This document shows, piece by piece, positions 9,019 to 17,464 of a stretch of 60,037 nucleotides of DNA; the stretch's first letter is position 1; each line of letters opens with the position of its first letter. Source of the stretch: Ktedonobacterales bacterium. GTDB lineage: Bacteria; Chloroflexota; Ktedonobacteria; Ktedonobacterales; Ktedonobacteraceae. The notes under the pieces were generated by a model. It worked only from the letters and a program-made list of their open reading frames with translations, made no database searches and was not told the origin of the DNA. Both the position numbers and the translations under genes were made by a program. The stretch spans positions 1-60,037 of the forward strand of contig DAIDJF010000033.1 of NCBI GenBank assembly GCA_027451525.1, read 5' to 3'.

Positions 9019-9702
9019 CTATCTGATATCCGCGTACATGCGTTGCAGTTGCGCGGGCGAAACGCCAAATTTGTAGAGCGTGCGCAGATACCACATGAAA
9101 AACACGCTGCGCAGCAAACCAATCTTCTCATGGCGACGCGCCGATGTAGTCACATATTGTGGCAAAAGGACGACCTTACCGATGGCGCGCAGGCGTGTGA
9201 TGATCTCCAGGTCTTCCATCAAAGGTTGGTCAGGATAGCCTTGTACCGCGTGAAAGCTGGGTGTACGCATGAAATACGCTTGATCGCCTGTAAAGACCGT
9301 ACTGGTGGCGGAACGCAAGTTGGTGAAGAAGGCGACGAGGCGGTAAGGCCACTTGTCACAATTAAAACACAGGCGGAACGCTCCCCCGATCACCTCTGGC
9401 CGCAGCAAGGCGTGTTCAATAGCGGTAAAGGCATCATCGGGCAGGTGCGTGTCGGCGTGCAGGAAAATAAGGGTATCGCCGCTCGCAACCGTCGCTCCCG
9501 CATTCATCTGGCGCGCGCGTCCACGTGGTGCCGCAATCACACGCCCAAACCGTTCCGCAATATGCACCGTTGTATCGCTACTGCCGCCATCAACAATTAA
9601 CAATTCATAATCCAGGTTGGCGCATTGGCGGCTCAGGTGCGCGAGCTGCTGCTCTAACGTGGCGGCCTCGTTGAGTACCGGAACAATAATCGAAAAACGC
9701 AT
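9019..9702 (-). CDS. Family 2 glycosyltransferase (TIGR04283-like), copy 1
   Basis: A 227-residue paralogue of the downstream gene, with the same ordered motifs: FSIIVPVLNEAATLEQQL, LLIVDGGSSDTT, RGRARQMNAGA, LIFLHADTHLP, GDQAYFMR and LMEDLEII. The two proteins end in similar RRHEKIGLLR / RRHQRWGLLR segments, consistent with tandem duplication. The ATG at 9702 has a GGAAAGGTT Shine-Dalgarno. It is first in the two-gene unit; the inverted repeats at 9790-9997 lie just upstream. A heterodimeric or sequential role is possible but not shown. Confidence 0.85.
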   Translation of the reverse strand: MRFSIIVPVLNEAATLEQQLAHLSRQCANLDYELLIVDGGSSDTTVHIAERFGRVIAAPRGRARQMNAGATVASGDTLIFLHADTHLPDDAFTAIEHALLRPEVIGGAFRLCFNCDKWPYRLVAFFTNLRSATSTVFTGDQAYFMRTPSFHAVQGYPDQPLMEDLEIITRLRAIGKVVLLPQYVTTSARRHEKIGLLRSVFFMWYLRTLYKFGVSPAQLQRMYADIR

Positions 9703-9789
9703 ACAACCTTTCCATAAATCGAAATGCCGTAAAGTCTTTATTAAACCCGTAGAGAACGATAGATAAACAAATAAATGTGATACATGGCA

Positions 9790-9997
9790 TAGGGGCGTGA
9801 TTTATCGCGCCCCGTACTGCGTCACACGACTCCCCAGGGGGATCTATGTGCAAGCCGTTCTGTCAAAGGTGATTGCATATCTATCCATATGCACACCTAT
9901 CCATATCCATGACACCCACAAGGGGTGTCATGTACGAGTACACATATTGATGCATCGTAGAAAAGATGCGTATTGGGCGCGATAAATCACGCCCCTA
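9790..9997. repeat. Perfect 23-bp inverted repeats bracketing a 162-bp core (MITE-like)
   Basis: TAGGGGCGTGATTTATCGCG (first 20 of 23 bases, 9790-9812) recurs as its exact reverse complement at 9975-9997. Each arm is itself nearly palindromic (GGGGCGTGATTTATCGCGCCC). The core holds a second hairpin at about 9909-9932 (ATGACACCC / GGGGTGTCAT) and a repeated CTATCCATAT. No transposase is present. It looks like a small non-autonomous element or paired interspersed repeats in a 365-bp gap between the glycosyltransferases and the radical SAM gene. Confidence 0.65.
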
Positions 9998-10067
9998 CGA
10001 AATGCTATGCCTGTAACATAGGTTATGTGCCAAACTCATTACAGGTCTATAACGGGTGTTACGAGTG

Positions 10068-11504
10068 TTAGTCATCCCCGACGGGTGAGGCAACGACTTC
10101 GCTCTGTTGCGGACGGGCGCGGCGCGTGGGCAGTGGCACAAAGGCACTCTCCTGCGCGTGTGGTTGCGCGGGTCGCATACGGGCATTCAGGGCGCAGAAT
10201 GACATCACACCACGCGGCGAAGCGTTGTGGAAGCAGCAGCGTTCGATACGGCTCATGTCGATGTCGCTCTCGTCCATAAAAGGCTTGACGAACAGGGTCA
10301 GTGTTTTACGGCTTGTCCAGAATGAGGGGTCCGTGCCGATGTGCGGCCAGAGCGTCTTCATCAGTTTGAAGCTACCACCGATGTTGGTGACGATCTGTGG
10401 TAACACGGCGGCGCGTCCGCGTGTCAGCATGCGCAGCGTCATGTTCGGGTGTTGGCCCATCACTTCCATGAACTCGTCGAGCGTGAAATTGGGAGCAATA
10501 GGTTTGTAGCCATCTTTGGTGTATTTGAGCAGCGTGAAGGTATTACAGAGCGGAGAACCCTCGCCAACGGGGAAGAAGAGCTTTTCGGGAATACCTGTTT
10601 GTTGCTCGATAATCGAGAGAATTTCGGGCATACGCAACTTGCGCGGAGCGGCAGACTCCTCTTTCCCATCGACCTGGAAGCGTCCGAATGGCGTGGCAGC
10701 CTGGAAAGCAATCGCACAGACGGTTTCGGGATGTCGCCAGGCAAAGTCGATAGCCTGCTGAATCTGGTCTGTGTTGAGACCATCATAGAGCGGAACCGCG
10801 AGCGTGGAAGGCAGTTTGGCGCGTTCAAGGGCGGCAATCGCTTTCTCGCGCACTTCCCAGAGGTCCTCGCCGCGCAGTTTGATGATATCTTCAGGGCGCG
10901 TGCTATCGAATTGCAGGTAGACGGAGGTAAAGCCCCACGAGGCCAGTTTTTCCCCAAAGTCCGCCTCTCGCGCCAGGCGAATGCCGTTGCTGACCATCTC
11001 AAGCTGGGCAAAACCTTTTTGTTTGACCATTGCCGCAATCTTGTCCAGGTCTTTGCGTACTGATGGCTCACCGCCGGAGATCTGGAGCGAAATGCCCTTG
11101 CCCTCGATAGCGATTAGCTGGTCAAGCCGGGCCTCGATCTCTTCCAGCGAATAGTCGCGCTCCGACGGGCTAGAGTAGGCATAACACATGGGACAGGTGA
11201 GGTTACAGCGTTCTGTGACCTCGAGAATGGCGAGGCCAGCGGGTTTGCGCAACGGGAATGGGGATTGCCCATGCGAAATATCGGTGTCGCCACCGTCGCC
11301 GTAGCGCGCGATCATCAGCTTTTCGACCTGAAATGAGCGGCGGTAGAAATCAGCGTTATAGCCGAGATCGGTATCGACCGTGCCGTGTGTGGGGCAGGTG
11401 CGCGTGAAAAAGACTTGTTCGTTTGTGCGCACTTCATAGGCGGCGGGAACGATTTCGCCGCACGCTGAGCAAATACTGCGTGTCTGCTTGAGCGTTTCGG
11501 TCAC
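10068..11504 (-). CDS. Radical SAM enzyme, COG1964/Tes-like architecture
   Basis: A 478-residue protein. An N-terminal zinc-ribbon-like module (CSACG at about 12-16, then CPTHG) precedes the radical SAM core: the cluster motif CNLTCPMCY (CxxxCxxC) near 107-115, then SGGEPSVR (GGE, SAM contact). A C-terminal Cys cluster (ERCCFHNASPRGVMSFCALN) probably binds an auxiliary Fe-S centre. The N-terminal zinc module, radical SAM core and C-terminal CC..H..P.G...FC motif match the COG1964 group, which includes archaeal tetraether lipid synthase (Tes, MJ0619). The CPYDCGLC segment of Tes is not seen. Function is inferred as radical C-C or C-H chemistry, perhaps on lipids. The last 35 residues are polar and Arg/Pro-rich. 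Confidence 0.75.
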   Translation of the reverse strand: MTETLKQTRSICSACGEIVPAAYEVRTNEQVFFTRTCPTHGTVDTDLGYNADFYRRSFQVEKLMIARYGDGGDTDISHGQSPFPLRKPAGLAILEVTERCNLTCPMCYAYSSPSERDYSLEEIEARLDQLIAIEGKGISLQISGGEPSVRKDLDKIAAMVKQKGFAQLEMVSNGIRLAREADFGEKLASWGFTSVYLQFDSTRPEDIIKLRGEDLWEVREKAIAALERAKLPSTLAVPLYDGLNTDQIQQAIDFAWRHPETVCAIAFQAATPFGRFQVDGKEESAAPRKLRMPEILSIIEQQTGIPEKLFFPVGEGSPLCNTFTLLKYTKDGYKPIAPNFTLDEFMEVMGQHPNMTLRMLTRGRAAVLPQIVTNIGGSFKLMKTLWPHIGTDPSFWTSRKTLTLFVKPFMDESDIDMSRIERCCFHNASPRGVMSFCALNARMRPAQPHAQESAFVPLPTRRARPQQSEVVASPVGDD

Positions 11505-11774
11505 GTAGGACTCCTTCCATGATGGCTAGCGAGACTGCGAAAGACAAAATGCCTTTCCCCTACATCCATTAGTGAATACGTTAAATACCCGCGCGAGGAT
11601 TACTTAAATGGCCCCGAAGCGGCCTTTCTGTCATATGTGTTAAAAACAGGTTGTGCTAGGGCAGGAGCAGGCTTGGATATGCTATACTATTCTTCCTTGT
11701 TCTGTCTGATCGCTGTTCAAAGATAGAACAAGCCCAGGGAACGTTCCTGCTCTGAAACTGATTGGCGACTGGCA

Positions 11775-12266
11775 TTATGCTCCACACCATCCTGCAGGGG
11801 CGTGTGGGCCACAAAGCGGAAGGCCATCAGATAAGGTAACGGTATTGTTGGCTTGCAGTGTCACGGAGATGGGCTGTCCAGTATTACCTCTCGTGCTACT
11901 CATAATATGACCATAGGCAGTTTTGTCTTGCACGCTGCTAAACAGGACCTGTTCGACAATGCCCACGTGAATAGTATTTCCTTGTATACTGTCGCATGGT
12001 ACCGTAACTCCAGGAGCGCACCATGTGTATGTTCGTGCCTGATACGTTGCCTGTCCGTCAGCTTGAAATGTGAGCACGCGCCCATGCCCATACCATGTCC
12101 CGACGAAAGGGCCAAAATTGGGTAGTGGAGGATCAATGCTCATCTGTGTTGTGGGACCACTCAATGGTTTACTCTCTGCGAGATTGCAACCGGTGCTGAT
12201 GAGCATGATTGAGAATAGAAGTATTGGAAGTGTGAGATGTTTGAGCCGCTGAAGCATGGTATTCAT
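11775..12266 (-). CDS. Small lipoprotein, hypothetical
   Basis: A 163-residue protein. The signal peptide (about 1-27) ends in the lipobox STGC, so it should be a membrane-anchored lipoprotein. The mature part includes FVGTWYGHGRVLTFQADGQA, which resembles the opening strands of a small lipocalin-like or META-like beta-barrel, and four further cysteines, two near 84 and 91 and two near the C-terminus. No family is recognised. It is flanked by gaps of over 100 bases on both sides, so it is probably monocistronic. Confidence 0.65.
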   Translation of the reverse strand: MNTMLQRLKHLTLPILLFSIMLISTGCNLAESKPLSGPTTQMSIDPPLPNFGPFVGTWYGHGRVLTFQADGQATYQARTYTWCAPGVTVPCDSIQGNTIHVGIVEQVLFSSVQDKTAYGHIMSSTRGNTGQPISVTLQANNTVTLSDGLPLCGPHAPAGWCGA

Positions 12267-12396
12267 ACTATCCTTCTTCTCTGCCTGAGACGGCTATCAC
12301 TAGGTTGTAGTGTTTGTCGTGTGCGATTACATTACTGCGTAGCTTCTTCACTCATTAGTACGCAAGGGGCAAGGTAAAAGTTCCGCTTGGTTTTGT

Positions 12397-12966
12397 TTAT
12401 AGGTGTGTGGCGATGATTTCCCGTAGGTCGCTGATAATTTTCGTATAGTCGAGAGCCTGAAAATTCGTTGTATCGATGGTGTAGAGAGAGCCACCAATGC
12501 GTAAAGGCTCAAAATCGTTAGTACGAAGGCGAGTCGCAAATTCGGCAATGTTGAGATGATCTACGTGACCGGGATGGCGTTCAGAAGAGAGAGAACGCTG
12601 CTCAAAACGGCGCAAGAGCGTGGGGCTATCGCAGACGCATTGGATTTGTAGAGGGTAAAAGGGATATTTTTCTTTAAGCGTCAGAAAATCGTTATTGGCA
12701 ATGGATGGGATAAAAGGGCTTTCGACGATGAGTGACTGACCTGCCTGGAGTTGAGTTTCAGTCAGGTAAAAGAGGAGATTGATACTGGTCTTGCCCAGTT
12801 TGCGTGACCACGTGCGATCACTCCAGCCCAGTTCGTCAAAAAGCAGTTCTTTAATGCCGTCTTTGTAGATCAGAGGGAGGGAAAGTTGTGGGGCTAACCA
12901 TTTTGCGAGCGTCGTTTTACCTGTGCAAGGGAGCCCTGTAATGATGAGTAGCAGCGGTTCAGACAT
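12397..12966 (-). CDS. P-loop AAA/kinase-like protein
   Basis: A 189-residue protein with a Walker A near residue 10 (GLPCTGKTTLA) and a compact nucleoside/shikimate-kinase-like layout (IVESPFIPSI resembles a Walker B region, followed by an Arg-rich lid, RRFEQRSLSSERHPGH). Such small proteins phosphorylate small metabolites or act as zeta-toxin-like or antibiotic kinases. The substrate is unknown. Its ATG shares one base with the stop of the upstream M50 protease gene (TAATG), indicating translational coupling. Confidence 0.75.
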   Translation of the reverse strand: MSEPLLLIITGLPCTGKTTLAKWLAPQLSLPLIYKDGIKELLFDELGWSDRTWSRKLGKTSINLLFYLTETQLQAGQSLIVESPFIPSIANNDFLTLKEKYPFYPLQIQCVCDSPTLLRRFEQRSLSSERHPGHVDHLNIAEFATRLRTNDFEPLRIGGSLYTIDTTNFQALDYTKIISDLREIIATHL

Positions 12967-13784
12967 TAATGGACAATCGCTTTCATGAAAATTTCGGCAA
13001 CTATCAGGAAGAGTAGATCGAGTATCAGCAGGACGAAGAGGGCAAAATCAATGCGTGAAGCAATAAAGGTTGTGAAGAGTAGCATTGTATTGAGGTAGTG
13101 GAAGTACCAGATGGCGATAATGGCGAGTCCGACGAGCAAGATAAGCGTTCCGACAAACCAGCGTGCTCCATACCAATCCTGGCGACTGGGCCAAAGTTCT
13201 GAGGTAACGGTGAGGATCAGATAGGGAGCAAAGACGAGCGTCCACCAGGGCCAACCTGGGCGCAGAAGTTGTAGGTGTTGTTGTGCGTCGAAAGGCAGAT
13301 CCCAGAGGTTATAGCCAGTTGCAGCCCAGTAGAGCAGAAGGAACATCGCGATGCCACCGAAAAGAGGGGCAATGCCGCTCAATCCATCGCCAATATAGCT
13401 CATAAACTGGCCTTGAGGTCGCATATACTGTACTTCGCCCAATTGGAGGGATTGTCGTGTACTCACCGCATTGATACGATTTCCCCGTTGTCCCATGGGT
13501 TTAATACCGAAGAGCGTGATATGGGTGATGCGGAATCCGAAAGGACTAAATAGCAAGACAACCAGGGCATGGCTCAATTCATGGAGAATAACGCCGGGAG
13601 CGTTGAACCAGAACCAGATGAGCAGTCCGCGTTCCCGCATCAGGGAATAGCCGATAGTATCTACGCGGCGACGCAATCCCTTACGTGTAACGCGGAGGAG
13701 AATGAATAGCACGAAGACAGCCATGATGATGAGCCAGGGCTGATAGGGCGCAATTTGTGCCAATAATGTTGTATCGGTACTCAT
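12966..13784 (-). CDS. M50-family (site-2 protease-like) membrane metallopeptidase
   Basis: A 272-residue polytopic membrane protein. The zinc motif HELSH (HExxH) lies in a transmembrane helix near residues 65-69 (VILHELSHALVV), and five to six further hydrophobic segments follow. I do not see a clear NPDG second motif, so catalytic competence is uncertain. Site-2 proteases cleave within membranes, often to release regulators. Here the gene is coupled by a one-base overlap to a P-loop kinase-like gene. The ATG is at 13784. Confidence 0.75.
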   Translation of the reverse strand: MSTDTTLLAQIAPYQPWLIIMAVFVLFILLRVTRKGLRRRVDTIGYSLMRERGLLIWFWFNAPGVILHELSHALVVLLFSPFGFRITHITLFGIKPMGQRGNRINAVSTRQSLQLGEVQYMRPQGQFMSYIGDGLSGIAPLFGGIAMFLLLYWAATGYNLWDLPFDAQQHLQLLRPGWPWWTLVFAPYLILTVTSELWPSRQDWYGARWFVGTLILLVGLAIIAIWYFHYLNTMLLFTTFIASRIDFALFVLLILDLLFLIVAEIFMKAIVH

Positions 13785-13917
13785 TCGTTTTGCACACTCA
13801 CCTTATTAATGTTGTCTTTTTTCATTGTAAACGGAATGTTGTGTTTCCGTCAATGGGTTGTACAAGTAGAATTTTAGGTAAATAGCGGTAAAGTAGGGTA
13901 CATATGTGAAGTGTCTC

Positions 13918-15321
13918 CTACTGTGCTATAGTATCTGGTGCTGGTCTATCGGCACGCGGTATTGGGTGATCGCTGGGTGTTTTAGTGTGATAGCGACGTT
14001 CATAGTAGATGCCCCATAAGCCAAAGACAATGGAACAGATTGCCATAAGATAGAGCACGCGATCAATGCCGAACAAGTCGGCAATGGCACCAATAAACAG
14101 GATGATTGGAATAGAGCAGGCATTGTAAAAGGCGAGTTGCAGTGCGAGAACGCGGCCTTTAATCCAATCTGGTGTGAGTTCTTGCATGGCTGTCTGGGCT
14201 GGAATGTTGATAAAATCTAGTGCGACACCCGCGCAGAACATAATGAATCCAACTGTGAGTAGCAGTAGTGGATTGGTATTCCAGCCTTGAGGTTGAAGTG
14301 TACGCGCCAGCAGGGTTATGAGTGGGAGCAGTGTCGTGACAACCATCAAGCTGATACATCCGACGAGAATAGAGTACGGTTTTCCTAGATGACGGGTGAT
14401 ATGTGGCATGAGGATAGAGCCTACGATTAGACCAATGCCTGCAGGTGCGAAGACGACGGCCATCGCATTCGGTTGAAATTGGAGTAATTTGGTGACAATA
14501 GGCGTGGCGATCTGACCAATGACGAGAAGAAGCACACCAGCGAAAGAGAGTTGAATAACAGCCAGGAAAAGCAGCCTGCGCTCACGCACAAAGCTCCATC
14601 CCTGATACATTTCACTCCATACGTTCCCCATCACCGTCAATGGCTGTGTAGCTTTATCCTCTTTCACCTGCGATTGACGGTTAAAACTCTCTCCTGGGAT
14701 GAGCGTAATCAACAAGGCACAAACCAGGTATAGAATGCCGATGATGGCATATAACTGGATGACAGAGTCTATTACCAGATGATAGATGTGGAAAGTGGGC
14801 AGCAGGCCAATGATAATCGGCGCAAAAATGATAAAGCCGAGAGCCTGTGAGAGCATAAACGTGATGTTAAAAAGCGAGAGTGCGGGCATCAACTCTGCCT
14901 CATTCACCAATTTGGGAATTGCTGAGCCTTCGGCTGGCGTGAAGAATTGTCCAATCATTGAGATGAGAAAGGTCAGCACGTAGGCTGGGATGAGCTGATG
15001 GCGGTTGAGAATGAGCGATCCTACAAACAGGAAGGTCGCGATTGCACGCAAACAGTTACTGCCCCAAAGAACGCGCCGTTTATTCATATGATCGACAAAA
15101 ACTCCCGCGGGCGCGCCGATCAGAACAGCGGGGATACTAAAGGTGATAATAGCCAGACCGATCAATGTCGTAGAGTGAGTGACCTCTCCAATCAGAAAGA
15201 TGAGGGCATAGTTAGAGGCATTGAGAATGGTCATCGAGATAAGTTGGGCGAGCCAGAGATAAAGAAAGTTCCGCTTTTTGAGCAGCGTGAGAAAGCCCCC
15301 ACTGCTATTGACCAGGGCCAT
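13918..15321 (-). CDS. MFS transporter
   Basis: A 467-residue transporter with about twelve transmembrane helices. It resembles the macrolide-efflux-like/enterobactin-exporter group of the major facilitator superfamily: the N-terminus reads FLYLWLAQLISM and the loop 2-3 motif is GAPAGVFVDHMNKRRVLW. It probably exports small hydrophobic compounds; the substrate is unknown. The ATG at 15321 has a strong AAGGAGAT Shine-Dalgarno five bases upstream, which rejects the longer frame. It lies ten bases after the DUF951 gene and may share its transcript. Confidence 0.88.
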   Translation of the reverse strand: MALVNSSGGFLTLLKKRNFLYLWLAQLISMTILNASNYALIFLIGEVTHSTTLIGLAIITFSIPAVLIGAPAGVFVDHMNKRRVLWGSNCLRAIATFLFVGSLILNRHQLIPAYVLTFLISMIGQFFTPAEGSAIPKLVNEAELMPALSLFNITFMLSQALGFIIFAPIIIGLLPTFHIYHLVIDSVIQLYAIIGILYLVCALLITLIPGESFNRQSQVKEDKATQPLTVMGNVWSEMYQGWSFVRERRLLFLAVIQLSFAGVLLLVIGQIATPIVTKLLQFQPNAMAVVFAPAGIGLIVGSILMPHITRHLGKPYSILVGCISLMVVTTLLPLITLLARTLQPQGWNTNPLLLLTVGFIMFCAGVALDFINIPAQTAMQELTPDWIKGRVLALQLAFYNACSIPIILFIGAIADLFGIDRVLYLMAICSIVFGLWGIYYERRYHTKTPSDHPIPRADRPAPDTIAQ

Positions 15322-15331
15322 GTAGATCTCC

Positions 15332-15556
15332 TTACTCGTCCTCAAAAGGATCAGTAGTAGTTTTAATTGTATGAGGGAGAACTTGTTTTATACGACGTTC
15401 AACTTCTGAACGCGGTAACAAAACACGTCGCCCGCAGGTTTCGCAGCGCAAGCCGATATCAGCCCCCACGCGCACGACTTCCCAGTCGTAGCCACCACAG
15501 GGATGCTTTTTACGCAGGCGTAAGCGATCACCTAATTCAAAATGCATTGGTTCCAT
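15332..15556 (-). CDS. DUF951 family protein
   Basis: A 74-residue protein typical of DUF951: [20 protein letters not shown], then [20 protein letters not shown]. One Cys (HPCGG) and a CETC pair suggest zinc binding. DUF951 proteins are small, single-copy and common in Firmicutes and Chloroflexota. The function is unknown, though they often lie near translation or cell-division genes. It sits 6 bases after nadD and 10 before the MFS gene. An internal ATG at 15547 is an alternative start. Confidence 0.9.
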   Translation of the reverse strand: MEPMHFELGDRLRLRKKHPCGGYDWEVVRVGADIGLRCETCGRRVLLPRSEVERRIKQVLPHTIKTTTDPFEDE

Positions 15557-15562
15557 GCGCTT

Positions 15563-16234
15563 CTACTTTCTCGCGTCCTTTGTCTTGTCTTGATAGAGCG
15601 CGTGTTCTTGAATATACTGCTCCACAATCTCTGGGGTTTGGTATTTGATAGGACGCTCCTCAGCAACGCGTTGCCGAAGTTCTGTCGCCGATATTTCCAG
15701 TTGTGGAGCAGGAATAACAAGCAAACGCTGCATAATGCCAGGCAGTCGTTCCTCCAGTAATTGGTTGTATGCTGGTTCTTCGACATAGCCTGGACGCCTG
15801 ACTGCAACGAGATGGTTGATGTGTTCAAGTATACCAGTTGGTTCATACCAGGTGTGAAAATCTTCTAAACTATCCCAGCCGATAACAAAATAGAGGGCGA
15901 TATTTGTTCCCCATTGTTGACGCAAGATACGGAGTGTCTCAACGGTATATGAGGGCGTTGGACGATCAATTTCAATGCGTGAAACGCGAAAATATGGATT
16001 TGAGGCAATCGCAAGTTGTACCATTGTTAAGCGATGAATTGCAGGGGTCACGTTGCGTCCTGGTTTATGAGGAGGGTGCCCTGCCGGAATAAAAACCATT
16101 TCATCCAGGTGAAGCGTTGCTCGTACCTCTTCGGCAATAACGAGATGACCATAGTGAATCGGATCAAACGTTCCCCCAATCAGTCCAATATGGCGCATCT
16201 CTCGCCGTCTATCTTGTATTCTATATACTTCCAA
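15563..16234 (-). CDS. nadD: Nicotinate-nucleotide adenylyltransferase
   Basis: This enzyme makes deamido-NAD from nicotinate mononucleotide and ATP in NAD biosynthesis and acts in the cytoplasm. The sequence has the nucleotidyltransferase motif GGTFDPIHYGH near the N-terminus, and ISATELRQRV (the ISxTxxR motif) near the C-terminus. The length (223 residues, or 211 from the inner ATG at 16198) fits the family. The frame opens with TTG at 16234, preceded by AAAGGAG at about ten bases; the inner ATG has only a weak GAGAG. The TTG start is therefore preferred. DUF951 follows directly. Confidence 0.93.
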   Translation of the reverse strand: MEVYRIQDRRREMRHIGLIGGTFDPIHYGHLVIAEEVRATLHLDEMVFIPAGHPPHKPGRNVTPAIHRLTMVQLAIASNPYFRVSRIEIDRPTPSYTVETLRILRQQWGTNIALYFVIGWDSLEDFHTWYEPTGILEHINHLVAVRRPGYVEEPAYNQLLEERLPGIMQRLLVIPAPQLEISATELRQRVAEERPIKYQTPEIVEQYIQEHALYQDKTKDARK

Positions 16235-16300
16235 CGTATGAACACTCCTTTAAGGAACAGTCAGGCTGTGTAGGGCGATTTTTTGCTGCTCTCCTCTATT

Positions 16301-17371
16301 TTAAATGCTACCAGCGGATTCTGTAACCACCAATTCTGCATTTGGCAATACTTTATGCAATGTGTATACTACGTCAGAAACGGCAGAAAGTTGTCCACTT
16401 GCGACCCAGAAGCGCACCGCTAAGGTTGCTTTCTTCTCTGTTGTATAGCCTGTGAGCAAGACAGACGGTTCTGGTTTTACCATAATATGCTCAAGTTCTT
16501 GAATGGCCTGCAGTATTTGTTGTTGTGTCTTGTCTTTGACAAATGTATCTTCTGGTAGCGTGAGCGTAATTGTTGCTCGTCTCTCACCGTAAAAGCTGTT
16601 ATTTGTGACTGGACTGCTAAAAACCAATGAATTGGGAATTGTCACCTCTTCTCCACTCACTAGCCGTAGTTTTGTCGCGCGTAACTGAACATCTTCGACT
16701 TTGCCCACATATGTAGCCGTGCTGATCTGATCGCCAATATGAAAGGGCCTTTCAATGAGAATATAGAAACCCGCAACCAGGTCCTTCAAGATGTCTTGAA
16801 TAGAGACGGTGATAGCGACGGTAATAACGCTAATCACCGTGACAGGCACGCCAATAGAAATTTGCCAGATGGAGAGAATCCAGAAGGCGGCGAAGACAAG
16901 AACGATAATATAAAAAATGCGTCCAATTAGTGTGCGGATATTGATATCTATCCGATTTTCGCCTAGACCGCGAATGGTGAGTGCCTGAATAGTGCGGGCG
17001 ACACCAATCCCTAGTCCGAGCAATAAAAGGGTTTCGATACTGTTGGTGATGAGGGCACTCAGGTTAATTTTATCGATTTGCAGTTGCCCTTGCATGCCTT
17101 GCCAGTACGTAAAAATAATTTCTGGCTGCCAGATGATTGGGATGACGAAGCCGCCCAGGATAAGCGATGGGAGGATAACGATGATACCGAGTGTCTGGAT
17201 AATCCAGTTATCAAGGACTGTGCGGCGCAAACCGTGAATAAGCATTTTGCGCAAGAAAAGGCCGATGCCAATCGCAATTGCGACAGTGATAATAGTGAGC
17301 ACAATTTGTATGGTTGTATTCATGGTTGCAAGAATAATGGTGTGCGTATTATTGCCCAGGGAAGTAAACAT
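16301..17371 (-). CDS. Mechanosensitive ion channel, MscS family
   Basis: A 356-residue membrane protein with four to five N-terminal helices. The pore-lining helix and beta domain follow: VITVAITVSIQDILKDLVAG, then IERPFHIGDQIS, GKVEDVQLRATKLR and NSLVFSSPVTNNS, all characteristic of MscS. It should release osmolytes under hypo-osmotic shock. The start is the ATG at 17371, with AAAGAGA about eleven bases upstream; the longer frame to 17452 lacks a ribosome site. It stands alone between nadD and gluQ on the minus strand. Confidence 0.9.
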   Translation of the reverse strand: MFTSLGNNTHTIILATMNTTIQIVLTIITVAIAIGIGLFLRKMLIHGLRRTVLDNWIIQTLGIIVILPSLILGGFVIPIIWQPEIIFTYWQGMQGQLQIDKINLSALITNSIETLLLLGLGIGVARTIQALTIRGLGENRIDINIRTLIGRIFYIIVLVFAAFWILSIWQISIGVPVTVISVITVAITVSIQDILKDLVAGFYILIERPFHIGDQISTATYVGKVEDVQLRATKLRLVSGEEVTIPNSLVFSSPVTNNSFYGERRATITLTLPEDTFVKDKTQQQILQAIQELEHIMVKPEPSVLLTGYTTEKKATLAVRFWVASGQLSAVSDVVYTLHKVLPNAELVVTESAGSI

Positions 17372-17464
17372 ACGTATATCGATCTCTTTACACAAATATA
17401 TACTGATAGCAAGATGGAGAAGCATACTGATGGCATGGCTTGGATTGTACATCTTGCGTATCGC

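Noticed and set aside
8734..9600. A 288-codon plus-strand frame
   Set aside because: It is antisense to both glycosyltransferases, whose family motifs are clear.
9790..9997. CRISPR-like arrangement
   Set aside because: There are only two arms, in inverted orientation, with no spacers of constant length and no cas genes.
10449..11063. A 204-codon plus-strand frame, and its minus-strand counterpart 10460-11071
   Set aside because: Both lie wholly inside the radical SAM gene and have no start signals or family features.
8325..11504. Arsenosugar biosynthesis cluster
   Set aside because: The glycosyltransferase subfamily fits, but the radical SAM protein lacks ArsS features and no ArsM methylase is present.
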